This document shows, in pieces, positions 23,146 to 35,233 of a DNA stretch of 56,659 nucleotides; the first letter of the stretch is position 1, and each line of letters starts with the position of its first letter. A program made the position numbers and the translations under genes. This stretch comes from Auxenochlorella pyrenoidosa (lineage: Eukaryota; Chlorophyta; Trebouxiophyceae; Chlorellales; Chlorellaceae): positions 708,672-765,330 of the forward strand of contig KQ482018.1 in the NCBI GenBank assembly GCA_001430745.1, written 5' to 3'. The notes beneath the pieces were generated by a model. The model searched no databases. It saw only the letters and a program-made list of their open reading frames with translations, and was not told the origin of the DNA.

Positions 23146-24913
23146 TCAAATCACTCGGAATGAATCCACAATCTGCTGGAATGTCGCCTCCTTCTCTTTG
23201 TTGTACTGGTCGCTGCATGGGAGGGACAAAGAGGGGTGATGCGAGCCATAGCAGGCCGTAGGTGCAGTATCTGTACACGGAGCAAAGCTCGCCGATCATT
23301 TAACCATTGTGTGCACACACGCATGCAGCAGACAGGCCAGAACATACAGCGGAGAGGGCGGCAGAACAAAGGGGAGCATACTGGTCGAAACAGCAGGACG
23401 ATGAGCAGTGGGACGGGGGCCATGGCAGCGACCGCACCTGCGCGCTGAGCAGCCGAGCACGTAGGCGGTGCCGCGGCGCGCCGCCACCACCGCCAGGTTT
23501 TTTCGCCGCACCTGCCACAGGGAGCAGGCGGATGTCCCAGCCTCGGGCGAGACAACGTGTCCCGACAGAATGCGCAGCACGACACCTCACTGACACGCAA
23601 GGCCTCCCATAGCAAGAACCTTTGCCAATGCTAGAGGACACTGGGCTGTCTGCCACCCTTCAAGCAGCACGAGAGGGCGCGCCTGGTAGCCGCTGCGAGT
23701 GACTGTCTCGGACGGGAAGGCAATGTACGTGTACAGCTGCAGCAGGGCCGACATGTTTGGGCGGCGGGTGAGAGGGCGGGGGCGGAGGCGAGCCGAGCAG
23801 TGCAGCACAGCAACTATGCATGCATATGCTGACCGCTGCTCCGCTGCTGCGTCTGGCTTGCCGCCAGAGGCCCGTCGCGATCCAGAGGGGTCAAAGCCTC
23901 AGCCCCCGGCCCCCATCTTGGCTGTTCGCGGGTCGCCCTGCGTGTGCCTTACAACCCGCCAGGTCTCGCGCCCCAGGCCTCCCTCACCTTGCCGTCGATC
24001 TCCCGCTGCTCCGTCTTGATGCGTGACGCCGGCGGCAGCTCCAGCCGCGCGTCGCCCCCAATCTCAGCCGCCGGGTTGATCAGCTTGAGCACGGCCATCT
24101 CGGCCAGCACGGCGGCGCCGCCGCCGCGCGGCTCGGGAAAGACCTCCAGGCACACCTGCGGGACATCCGCGGAACGGAATGCCTCTGGGTCGGCTCAAGA
24201 CGCCACTGCGAGGGCCGCCTGCCGACAGCTGGCGGGACCGGAATTGTAGCGCCGCGGCAGCAGTGGCAAAGAAGCACCCGGGCAGCGTCGCCACGCGTCG
24301 GGGTATGCAGCTTTCGCTCTTTTGTTTTGCACAGGGCAGCAAGGGTGCTGCCCACCTTGTCTGCTGTGGAGAAGTCGGCGATGATCACCCCCGGCCGCAG
24401 CGTGTTCTTGCGCCGCACCCAGGCCTTGGGGTACTCAAAAGTGACAGGCAGGTCCAGGTCGTCAAAATAGCTGCAAGCAGCAGGATCCTCGGATCAATCA
24501 CCGCGCCAGGGCCTTGGGGCCAGCAGCATGCATGTTGGGCGGCAGCGCTGGGCTGGTGCCAGCACCCACCGGTAGCCCGGCGAGGCCTTGAGCTTGGGCA
24601 GGCCGTACGCGCCCAGGATGCTGTTCACGATCGTGCGTCCATCCATGCTGCCATCGCTGCTGTCGCCGGCCAGCAGCTCGGCCAGCACTGCCACCTGGCC
24701 AAAGCTGTACAGCCGCAGCGCTCCGCGTCGTGAGAGCTGCTCGCCAGGCAGCACCGGCGGCGGCGAAGGCTGGGTGTCTGCCTCGCCGCCTGCAGATCGC
24801 TTTGCTAATGCTGATGGTAGCTGCTCCGTGATGTTGCATCGTCGCCGGCTTGCACGGCTGGCAAAGGGAGTGGGCAGCCTGCGAGCCGCAGTGAGGCTGG
24901 CTGCTGCCTGCAT
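23146..24913 (-). CDS. PsbP-domain protein, thylakoid lumen
   Basis: Six exons (24913-24570, 24470-24356, 24155-23988, 23736-23683, 23511-23438, 23212-23146) give 273 residues. The N-terminus is a basic Ala/Ser/Arg chloroplast transit region. It is followed by a twin-arginine-type stretch (SRRGALRLYSFGQVAVLAEL), as expected for Tat import into the lumen. The PsbP fold starts at about residue 105: GYRYFDDLDLPVTFEYPKAW, VIIADFSTADK, VCLEVFPEPRG, LYTYIAFPSETV, LAVVAARRGTAYVL, and it closes with FQQIVDSFRVI. PsbP-domain proteins assist photosystem II or I assembly or NDH function; which one this is cannot be told. The intron at 23682-23512 starts with GC, and reading the frame through it restores a typical PsbP strand order. 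It is divergent from MSH7 with 104 bp between starts. Confidence 0.85.
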
Positions 24914-25017
24914 GGCCAGTTATGTGCTGACAATCAGCGATCACGGATTTGTGCGATCGATCGAGCTGCGACTGGCACATTCAGAGGCCCAGCAAGCCCA
25001 GCAGGGTTTCGACTTGA
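24914..25017. promoter_or_regulatory. Short divergent promoter region, PsbP-domain gene and MSH7
   Basis: Only 104 bp lie between the opposed ATGs. It contains the palindromic string CGATCGATCG near 24954. Shared promoter function is inferred. Confidence 0.5.
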
Positions 25018-25795
25018 ATGTGCTGCTCGATGAGCATAGGAACTTATCCTGGATGCAGATCCTGTGTCGACAGCATGCAGGTGAGCCTCAGTCTCTGCCC
25101 TGCTGCTCTGCCGCTGCTGCCGCCTTGTGGCCACAGCTGTGCCTTGGCCAGCGCTCTCACCCGTCTCAAACCCTGCAGGGCCAGCCGCCTGGAGGCTGGC
25201 AGCCAGCGCCGGGCATTGGGCGCAGGCAGCCGGCGGGGCTGCCCGCGCTGCCCGCTCTCCCGCCCCTCCCTCCCGCTGGCAGCGCAACCCCAGCAGCATC
25301 ACAGGTGTCCCAGGGGTCCCAGCTCACAGCAGCGCAGCGAGCCCGCGCAGAGGCCAACCGACAAGAGGCGCTGCGGCGGCGTGCTGAGGCGGAGCAACAG
25401 AGGCGGCACCGGAGCACCGGCAGCGGGGCGGCTGGCTTGCACGCGCCGCTGCGACCAGCACCCAGCACCCCTGCCTTCTGCAGCACAGCCTCGGCAGCAA
25501 CGACAGTGCCCGACATGGATGCAGGCCGGCCCCCCTCTGCACTGCGAGGCCTCTTCACCACGCCGGGCAGTCGTGCTGCTGGCTTGCACCAGGTGCAGCA
25601 TCCCCCGCAGCACACCCCACTCTGGCAGACGCCCAATCCATCCCCCACCAATAGCAGCTGGACTCTGCAGCCAGCCCCTCTGCAGCAGCAGCAGCCACAG
25701 CAAGCACCCACCTCCACAGCAGAAAGGCGAGGCCCTAGTGCTTGGCAGCCACTGAACCAGCACGTTCAGCAGCAGCACCCATGCACCCAGCAGCC

Positions 25796-25836
<41 letters not shown>

Positions 25837-28800
25837 CACAGCATCAGCAATGGCCGCAGCCCGCCCAAGGGAAGAATCTGCAGCCCGGCGGCTTGGCGGC
25901 GCCACCCTCTGTGCAGCATTGCCCCGGGCAGGCCCCTTGCTCGCAGCCGCCACCGCGGCCAGGATCTGCCCTGGCTGCCATATTCTCAGCTGGGCGGCCC
26001 TGCAGCGCGGGCTTCTCCTTCCAACCGCCCCCCGGGCTGCTCCCTGCCTGCGAGCCAGCACAGCCTGTACTGCAACAGCAGGAGCCGCTAGCGGGCGGCG
26101 AGGTGAGGAAGGGTGGTGCATCGTTTTGTGGCGCGCTTGAGAATTGCCGCCTCCGTGTTGGTTTGAGGCTCCCGTTGCTCCAGCCTGGTTGCAGCCATCC
26201 CCTGTGTTCGTTTGCCCCCAACCATTGGGTCTGCACATCGCCTGCTGCAGGGGGCTTATGGCCATGCATATGCAAGGAAACACCTTGCTGGTGCGCCCTC
26301 CTCTGGCCATGCACACCACGGCAGCTGCAGCGAGCCGCAGACCTGCTGGCAGGACGACGCCGCAGCACCCATCAGCGCGGCTGTGAGCTCCAGCCAAGCC
26401 CTCAGCATGAGGCAGTGGCCAGGCTCAGCTGCAACAGCGCCGCAGCCACCAGCACAGGGCGGCCGGGGTGGCGGCCAGGGCGGCGGCAAGGGTGGCAGCA
26501 GGGGCGGCGCCCGAGGGGCTGCCAGCAACATCACCGCCAGCTACGGGCCGCCGCAGCCGCAGAAGCCCACCACTCAGATCAGCCTGAAGGAGGCCCTGAG
26601 CCGACACGCAAAGGCCAAGGGGTGCCAGCAGGAGCCGCCTCAGGCGGAGCCAGGCGAGCAACAGCAAGCAGAGCAGAGCGACGAGCCGCGGGCGCTGCCG
26701 CTAGAAGGGGCGACCCAGCCTGGCCCTGCACCCTTGCTTTCAGTGGAGCGGGCACCCATGCTGCAAGCCCCAGAGGCTCAGCCTGAATGGCCTGGCCTGT
26801 CGCTGTCAGCTCAGCAGCCGCAGCAGCAGCAGCAGGCCCAACAGGCCCAGCAGCCCCAGCAGCAGCAGCAGCAGCAGCAGGGGGCACCAAAGTTTGGCTG
26901 GCAGCTTCCGCCAGGCGGCACTCGGGCTAACACCCAGGGCACAGTTGGTAGCATGTTTGTGGCAGAGCCCTCGCGAGGCCCAGCAGCCGCCGCAGCAGGA
27001 GGGCAGGTAGTAACGGAGCGCCTGCCAGCACCGACCAGGCAGCTGCCGTCAATTCCTGGGGCACTGGGCAATCGCGTCACTTCCCCATGGACTACCTCCT
27101 TGCAGCCTCTGAGCTCGGGCAATCACAGCCTGCCTCTGCCTTTTGGCACTGCTGCCGCCCCGCCAAGCCTGGCCCTGGGCAAACCGCCTCTTGCGCCTGC
27201 CCGGCCCGCTGGCAGCAGCGCCCGCGCCTCTGTCAGTGCTGCTGCGGCAGTGGCAGCAGGCCGGTGGGCGCCTGGCCCCGCTGCACCGCCCACAGCTGGC
27301 AGCGGCGAGCCCGGCGGCAAGGAGGAGCGCCGCTTGAGGCTGCAGCGCCTGCTGTGCGATTCCAGGGACCCTTTTGAGCCTGCCAGCACCGGCAGGTGGG
27401 AGGAGGAAGGCGCCTGGGCACATATGCCATCCTGCGCCTCCATACTTGTTGCGGCTATATTATGCATGATGTGAGAAACATCAAGTGTGCAGGTCATGCA
27501 AGCCGCCTCTGCACTCGACCCCCCGCTGCAGGCGCTGGGACTGGCTGCGCGAGCCTCGCGATGCAGAGGGCCGCCCACGCTCCCACCCCGAGCATGACCC
27601 CACCACCCTGCACATGTGAGGGTGTTGTTGCGAACTGGTGCCTACTGCCATGCGAAGAGCCACAGGCCTGCTGCCGCAGAGAACGGTGCATGCAATGAGG
27701 TAAAGGCAGTTTGCTGTAGGCCCAGCGCTCCAAGACTGCTGGCGGCAGCCGCGCTCTGTCCCATCCGCCTGCCTGCCCGTCCCGGCTGGCGCCTCGCACC
27801 ATCATCATGCAGCCCACCCTCTGCCTTTGGCACCGACTTGACTGGGGCAAATGCCCAGTACTGGCGGATCAAGGCCGCCGGGCTGGCGCACTGCGTGCTC
27901 TTCTTCCAGGAAGGCAAGCAGAGCAGGGCAGGGCAGGGTTCAACAGAACAGATGGCATGCCCTCTCAAACTCAAGGGGCAGACGGCGGTCCCCGATGCCT
28001 GCTTTCTGCTTTCTTATAGGGGAGTGACCTGGGGCATGTCAGGGGCAGCGCATGCTTATGTAGGCGCCGGTGCTATGGCCTGTCGGTGCGGCCTGTGTGT
28101 GTGCCTGAGAAGATGCGGGTGCATGCGGGCGCGGAGCAGGCGTCTGCGTGAGGTTGACAACGCCGTGGCCTGCCAGTCCCTTGCAGGCAACTTCTACCAC
28201 CTGAAAGACACAGATGCAGACATCGGTGGGCCTGAGGGGCATGTCCAAGGCCGGGCAGCTGCTGCTATGCACACAAGCGTTGATGGACTGAACATCCCGC
28301 CACCACTGGAAGGCCATATCGCAATGCATGGGTTCCGCCCTTGTCCTCACAAAAATCCTGCTTGCTGTTGTGCACCTTCTGCTCAGCAGGCATGCGTGTA
28401 GGCCTGTCTGCCATGGGCGGGGCTCGCGGCTCTGCCGCCAACATGTGGACAGTGGGCTGCAACACAAGGTGAGGGCATGTCCGACATGGGAGTCCCTTTC
28501 CCAGCTGGCAAGCTTCTGGGCTGGTGTAGGAACTATTGGCTGGCCCGGCAAGCCTCAAGCTGCCCCACGTGTCAGGCACAGCTGCCTTAGGCACGAGCGC
28601 CTGTGCACAACGTGCCCAGTGCTGCCTGCCCTGCCGTGCAGCGCCTTCAACATGTGGGCTGCAAAGGTGCTGGCCCTTGGCTATCCAGTGGCACGGTGGG
28701 CCAAGGCAGCACCTGTTGCATTCTGCAGCGCTGGTTTCTACTGCATGAGCTTGCACGGCAAGCAACGGTGTGTTAGTGCTTGCCATATTCAGCGGGCTGC

Positions 28801-31800
28801 GCACCGCTGACCCGCTTGCTGCATGCCTCCCAGCCGCCAGGGTGGATGAGTGCAAGCGTGGCAGCCGGGAGCCGGGCGGCACACTGGTGAAGCGCATGCT
28901 GCGCCAGATCTACACGCCCGGCACTCTGCTAGACGGCGACATGGCGGTGCGCCGGCCGGGCGCACAAGTCCCGGCAGCTACCTGCCGCTGAGTGTCTGCC
29001 CACAGCCACGTGCAAAGGTGCCGAGCCTAGGCCATCCTCCTGCCGGCGTTTCGCCTGTCCACTGCATCATTTGCCGCTGCATGGCGCACCATTGACTGCG
29101 GGCGCCAGCGCTGGCTCGCTGCCCCCTGGGCGTGCAGGACGCGTGCGGCGGCAGCCAGCCGCTGGTGACGCTGTGGGAGGGGGAGCACCTGCGCTTTGGC
29201 GCCTGCGTGGTGGATGTGCAGAGCGCGACCATCCGCTTCGCAGCCTGGCAGGCGAGGCCGGCCGCTGCCCTGCTGGCCTGCCAGTAATTCCCATTGCCGC
29301 TCTGCTAGCCGGTGCAGTGAATGGTGTCCATACAAAGGGCAGCATCTTGTCCTCGGTCACAGGCGCAGCTCATCCAGTGCAGGTGCATGGAAGAGCCTCA
29401 CAAACCTCTGGCCGCCCTGCACCCGCCGTGCAGGAGGCGGACATGCAGCGCACGATGCTGCAGGCCCTCCTGATGCAGGTTGATCCCGCAGAGGCAAGCA
29501 AGGCGTGGGGGTGGGGGTGGGGGGTGTGGGGTGGGAGGAGGTGTGTGTNNNNNNNNNNNNNNNNNNNNNNNNNNNNNNNNNNNNNNNNNNNNNNNNNNNN
29601 NNNNNNNNNNNNNNNNNNNNNNNNNNNNNNNNNNNNNNNNNNNNNNNNNNNNNNNNNNNNNNNNNNNNNNNNNNNNNNNNNNNNNNNNNNNNNNNNNNNN
29701 NNNNNNNNNNNNNNNNNNNNNNNNNNNNNNNNNNNNNNNNNNNNNNNNNNNNNNNNNNNNNNNNNNNNNNNNNNNCCATCTTCCTGCGCGCACCCTTGCC
29801 AGCCTCCATATTTCCTTATCTATAATATCTATAAGGCCAGCGCACTCTACGTTACTCACAGACTTGCGGCGCTGCCACCCGCCCGGTGCAGGTGGGGTTT
29901 GCTCGGGGCCAGTTGTCAGCAGAGACGCGGAAGCTGCTGCGGCGGGAGCTGGGCGGCGGCGGGCAGGGCGGGCGGCCCGTCGCCCTCACCCCCATCCCCC
30001 ACCTGCTGCCCTGCGACCCCGAGGACCCCGCCACGGCTGAGCAGCTGCTGGACCACACCGGTGGGCCTTCTGCCCTGCTTCACTAAGGGGAAGCCTGCCT
30101 GCAGAGGAGGGCAGGAACTACATGTATACTTGGGTGTGCCAACAGCGCGCTCTGCATCTCCTTTCGCACTGCAGCCGATATGTTTGCGACGCACCGCGGC
30201 GGGCCCGCCGCCTTTGCGGCGGCCCGGCCGCAGCTCGTGCCCCATGCAGCGGCGGCGCTGCAGTTGGCCATCCACCATCTGCTGGCGGCCCAGGCGGCCC
30301 AGCACGTGCTGCCGCCCTGCAGCCTGGTGTGTGCAGACGGGCTGCTGGGCGGGGCGCGAGACTCAGGCAAGGACCCTTTCATTGCAGATCCTCGAGGCAA
30401 CATGCGTCCTCATTGCGGGGAAGCATCCATAGTGCGCCTTGTGTTGCTTCCCTACCTCATGCTTTGTGCCATGCTGCCGACTGAGCCCCCCTCCTGCAGG
30501 CTTCATGCTCCTGGATGCCTGCGCCCTGAGGTCTCTCGAGCTCCTCTCCAACAGCGAGGGCGGCCTGCCCGGCTCCCTGCTGCACTTGCTCAACGGGGCG
30601 GCCAGCGCGGCGGGGCGGCGCAAGGCGCGAGAATTCATCTCCAACCCGCTCTTCAGGTGGGGACTGACTGAGGAGGCCAGACCAGTGCACGCCAGGAACG
30701 AGGGCCTCGATTCCTCAGGATGCTGCTGCACATGGCTGCACATGCTTCCATGCCGTGATTCCACAGGAGGCTGCTGACATGGCTGTGCATGCTCCCATGA
30801 GGAATAGCATGTGCCCACACCTCACTGCGCAGCGACTGCTCTGCTCAGCCGCTGTCCAGCCGACCCCTGCCTGCCTGCCTGCAGGGTGGGGGACATAGAG
30901 GAGCGCCTGGCCACCACCGAGCTCTTCATGGGGCACCCCGAGGCTGCAGATGCCTTCCAGGCGGGGCTGCGCCGCGCCCCCGACTGCGAGCGCTTGCTGG
31001 CCAGGGCTGCCAACGTGCTGGCGGCTGTGGTGGAACGAGTGGAGGCAGCAGAGGCGGCAGAGGATGGTGCAGCCCTGAGGCAGGAGCAGGGGACTGTGCA
31101 GACTGGTTGCCCCTCGGGCACCCAGGTGCCATCCGCCACCACTGGCGGATGGGGGCTGCCCTCCGCGAGTAGCAATGGCAGTGCCTGGGCGCTGCCTGGG
31201 CGCCAGCCGCAGGGGCAGGGCAGGGCACCTGCCAGCCCGTGGGCTGGCCCCAGCCATTGTCCCCAGGCAGCGACCCTGCAGGAGCAGGCTGCTCCTGCCG
31301 GCGGGCAGGTGGCACACCTGGCTGCCGTGCTCGACCTGTCCCAGGCCACTTTTGCGCCTGTGGTCATGCTCTTTGAAGGGTGAGGGCAGAAAGAGCGCTG
31401 ACGTGCGTGCATGGCAACACATCGTCGGCTGCGCTCATGCTGTGCGCAGTCCCATGCTGCCGGCTCCTGCTAGCTCGGCAGGCTCTTTAGCTTCTGTTTA
31501 CGCCCTCATGCTGCAGAGCGGGCATGCTGCTGCAGGCCCTGCAGGGCCTGCGGTGCGCAGTGTCGGCAGCCCGTGGAGGCCACGCGCCGCTGCCTGCCCC
31601 GCTGCAGCGAGCAGTGCTGGCTGGGGAGGAGGTGGCCGTGGCGCTGCAGCACCTGTCCCAGGTCTGGAGGGCCTCTTTAGGTTGTGCACGACAGCCAGCA
31701 AGCCTCCCCATCTGTAATGCTGCTTCTTTGCATGCGCCTCCTGCCCCAGCCTAGTCAGGTGCATCTGCTCAACCCGGGCTCTATCTCATCGGCCTCCTCC

Positions 31801-34800
31801 TTGCAGGTGTTTGACGCCGAGCGCTTCAACGATGCCGCCGCCGACATATCGCTGGAGCAGGTGCCCTCGGCAGCCTCCAGGCCAAGCTCCTCATCCCTCT
31901 GATACAACTTTATGCTGCAAATTAGTCAAGCGCACCTCATCCTGCACAAACGAGCATGCCCGAATCAACGCCTGTAGGGACTGTGTGCCGAGTATGATGC
32001 TGCCTGGGCACGACAGGAGCAGCTGAAGGCGCAGGCAGCAAGCACCGTGGAAAGCATCCGGCAGAGGCTTGCGCTGCAAGGGCACGAGGCGACGCTGCTG
32101 AGAAAAGTGCGCCTGGTGGATTTCCGAGGGCAGCAGCTTTTGGAGGTGAGGGGGCGGCTGGGAGGCATGCCCTGGCAGCTGCAGCGCGCTTGCACGCGGC
32201 AGTAAGGGAGCAGTACCTTAGCTGGCATGCAATACTGTCGGCCTTCCTGTTGCAAAGCAGGCTTGGCATCATTGCTGCTCCATTCATGCCGTGAGCCGAG
32301 CGCCTCTGCTCCTGCTGTCAAGCCTCCTGCAGGTGCCCACGGCGGTGCGGCGCGACTTGGAAGCCATCTGCCAGGTGGCGCTGGTGAAGGAGGCGCAGAC
32401 GATTGCAAAGTACCTCCTGCCTGGGCTGGAGGCCACCCTGCAGGTGGGCAGGGCGTTGAGAGGAGTGTGTGGCAGAGCAGCCTGTGTGACATGCCGTGCC
32501 CCGGGCTGTGCTCCTCCGTCAGTGCAGTCGGCACGCCAGTAGCGCTGTCTGCAGGGGGGCAGAGACGCATGTGCTTCCTCACCAGCAGTGTGTTGCCAAG
32601 CAACCTGGCTCCCGCTGCATTCATAATCAGGCACTGGAGGAGGCACGCGACGCCGCCAAGCTGTGCGTGCTGCGCTTCCTCGCCGAGGCACGTTTTGAGC
32701 TGTCCTTGCCTCTTGGTGTGCCCGAGATGTCCAGTCAGCCATTCGCTGCATCGAGCGCACGAGAAGCATTAGTCAACGCCCTTGGCTGGCCGCAGCAAGC
32801 CTATGGACATGCCGATGCATGGCACGCCTTCGCTGCCTTCCGAGCCCTCCTCTCTCTCCCCGCAGAACGCCCAGCTGTTCCTTGACACCTATGACAGCTT
32901 CCGCCACCTGCTGAACGCGCTGTCCACACTGGACGCGCTGGCCGGCTTTGCCGCAGCCACGCACCCCTCTGCCGCGCCGCCCGGCTGCGCATTCTGCCGG
33001 CCGTCATTCGCGCCGGGCAGGGCGGGGCCAGGGGTCGCCCCCCCAATGCACCTGGAGGTGAACAGTGGGGACCAATATGGGGAGGCGCCATAGGGTTGTG
33101 TGCAGGCAGCTGTTGTGTGATGCGTGCACGAGTCTTCTGCAAGCTGCCCCACCTGCTGCCAGCTTCCCACTGCATCTGTGGCTGAGTTCGGCATGCCTCA
33201 GCTCGTGTGTGTCACCTTCTGGCAGGGCCTGTGGAGCCCTGCCCTGCTGGCCAGCCAGGGAGTGACCCGCATCCAGCCCAACGACCTCTCCCTTGGTGGC
33301 GTAAGCCTGGCTGACGGCAGCAGCAGAGGCGGCGGCAGCGCTGAGCCCCAGCCGGGCATGCTGCTGCTGACTGGTGCCAACACCGGCGGCAAGAGCACCC
33401 TGCTGCGTGCAGCCTGCTTGGCGGCAGTGATGGCGCAGGCGAGAGAGGGCGACGTGGGGCGAGGGCTGGCAGGGGTGCTGGCGTGCATGGCATGGCCAGG
33501 AGACTCTTGTTTCGACCTCAGCCGAGGATGGCCTCCCAAGTGCCTCCCATGCAGATTGGGTGCTATGTGCCCTGCTCCCACGCTGAGCTGGCTCCGGTGG
33601 ACCGCATCTATACCCGCGTAGGCAAGCGACATTTCAGCCACATATTAGAGATATTCTTGCCATGCCTGCTGCATAGCAACCTGCATGTAGGCTGGAGAGA
33701 CATGCACACAAGGGTGGCAGCCCTGAGGGAATTCACATCCCTCCCTCGCTCCTTTGCAGCACACTCTCTGCAGCAAAGACTGAAGAGAAGAGGTGTGACC
33801 TGCGCTGCTGCGCTGCCCTTACCCCCGGTGCAGGCGCCCAGGACCGCATCTTCCGAGGGGAGAGCACCTTTGCTGTGGAGATGCTGGAGACGTCCTCGCT
33901 GCTGCGCCACGCCACCCCCGCCTCGCTGGTGGTGCGAGCAGTGGGGCGGGGACGCACCTGCTCAGTTGCTGGAGAGGGTCGGGGAGGCAGGTGGCGCGCC
34001 CTGGCGGTTGTGCCCCTCACCCTGGGCCTAAAGCTGGGGCGCGCCCTGGCGCGCCATCAAGCCTTTGCATACGCATGGCCAGCCTTGTCGCCCCGCTGGC
34101 GCATGTTGCAAGGCGTATCCTGTCTGACCCGGAACACCGGCCTTGTTTCATGCATGCTCACCATACCGACGACGCCCTCGGCCCTTCCTCCACAAATAAA
34201 ATCACCCCATCCCAGCCCCACCCTACCGCACCCCCTGTTCAGGTCCTCGATGAGCTCGGACGAGGCACCTCCACTCACGACGGCCACGCCATCGCCCACG
34301 GCGTGGCCCTCTGGCTGGCCGGCACCAAGCGCTGCAGGTGGGCAGCAGAGGCCACCTGTCGCGCAACGCGCAGGGTGTAGATGCCTCCTATGCAAGGTTG
34401 GGTGTGGGGCCAGCGCCAGCCCTGCTTGAGCTCTGCCATCCACGACAGCGCGCGTTGCGAGTTTATCCCTCTCAAGGCCAGGCCTTGCCTCGCCACGCCG
34501 CCTGCAGGGCCATCTTTGCAACCCACTTTCACGGCCTCTGCCGCAACCCAGAGCTGACTGCGCTGGCACAAGTGGCGCACATGCAGTCAGCTGCCGCCCC
34601 TGGCTCCGGACTAACGCCCTTTTACAAGCTGGGCCCGGGTGAGGCGACAGCGCGTGGCGAGGGGGCACATGACCAGGGCAGGACGTGCACAGCAAAACCA
34701 CTACTGTAGACGCATGCTACAGACACGTATGCCAAGCAGCTGAGCAGCCTGCCTGCATGCTTACGTGAGGTCGCTGGCCCCCTGGGTGTGCTCTGCCCGC

Positions 34801-35233
34801 AGGCCCGGCACCTCAGGGCAGCTGCGGCATTGCTGTGGTGGCCAGCTCCGGCCTGCCTCACTCTGTGCTCGCCCGGGCAGCCCAGGTGGCACGCCAGCAG
34901 GAGTCCCTGGCCGGGGATCACAGCGCCTCCAGCGTCGCGCCTGATGCAGCTGCTGGCAGCGCAGCCTGCCCGCCTTTGCAGCCTGCAAACCAGCCGTCCC
35001 CTGGCCAGCCGGCAGCCAAACGGCAGCGCCGCGTGCGACAGCAGCAGGCAGCATACGAGACAAACTTGCAAGCACAGGCGCCTGATTGCGGCATCACAAG
35101 TGAGCGGCGAGAGGCTCTGGCAGCGGTGCGCGCGGCAGTGCAGGCTGTGCTCATGGGCGCGCCCGGAGCGGCTTGCAAGCTGCTGGGGCTGCAGGCAGAA
35201 GTAGCGGCTGCTCTCAGTGCAGGGGAGCTGTGA
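25018..35233 (+). CDS. MSH7: MSH7-type MutS homologue
   Basis: Twenty-seven exons join in phase to 1,847 residues. The ATG at 25018 follows an in-frame TGA and splices cleanly (donor after 25080, acceptor before 25179). Exons 2 and 3 (25179-26102, 26251-27395) encode a Gln/Pro-rich disordered region with LTAAQRARAEANRQEALRRR. The MutS core starts at about residue 710: RWDWLREPRDAEGRP and DPTTLHIPPSAF, then YWRIKAAGLAHCVLFFQEG, IYTPGTLLDG, and GRRKAREFISNPLF. The ATPase has GANTGGKST (Walker A), DRIFRGESTF, LDELGRGTS (Walker B) and ATHFHGL. QGLWSP and LGxYVPC-type wording (IGCYVPCSHAEL) fit MSH7 better than MSH6. In plants MSH7 pairs with MSH2 for mismatch recognition. A basic KRQRR lies near the C-terminus. 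Seven introns use GC donors. The assembly gap falls inside an intron, so coding is unbroken. Confidence 0.85.
25797..25835 (+). repeat. CAG repeat encoding polyglutamine in MSH7
   Basis: An almost pure run of about 13 CAG codons in exon 2. A second, shorter interrupted run is at 26818-26881 in exon 3. Confidence 0.9.
29549..29775. other. Assembly gap inside an MSH7 intron
   Basis: A run of 227 N. It follows directly on a G/T-rich tract (29506-29548) and lies within the intron 29494-29891, so no coding sequence is lost. Confidence 0.95.

Noticed and set aside
24588..25178. Start of MSH7 at 24912 or earlier in the long open frame
   Set aside because: The ATG at 24912 overlaps the PsbP ATG, and its frame does not splice in phase to exon 2 with the strong donor at 25081. 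The ATG at 25018 follows a stop and splices cleanly.
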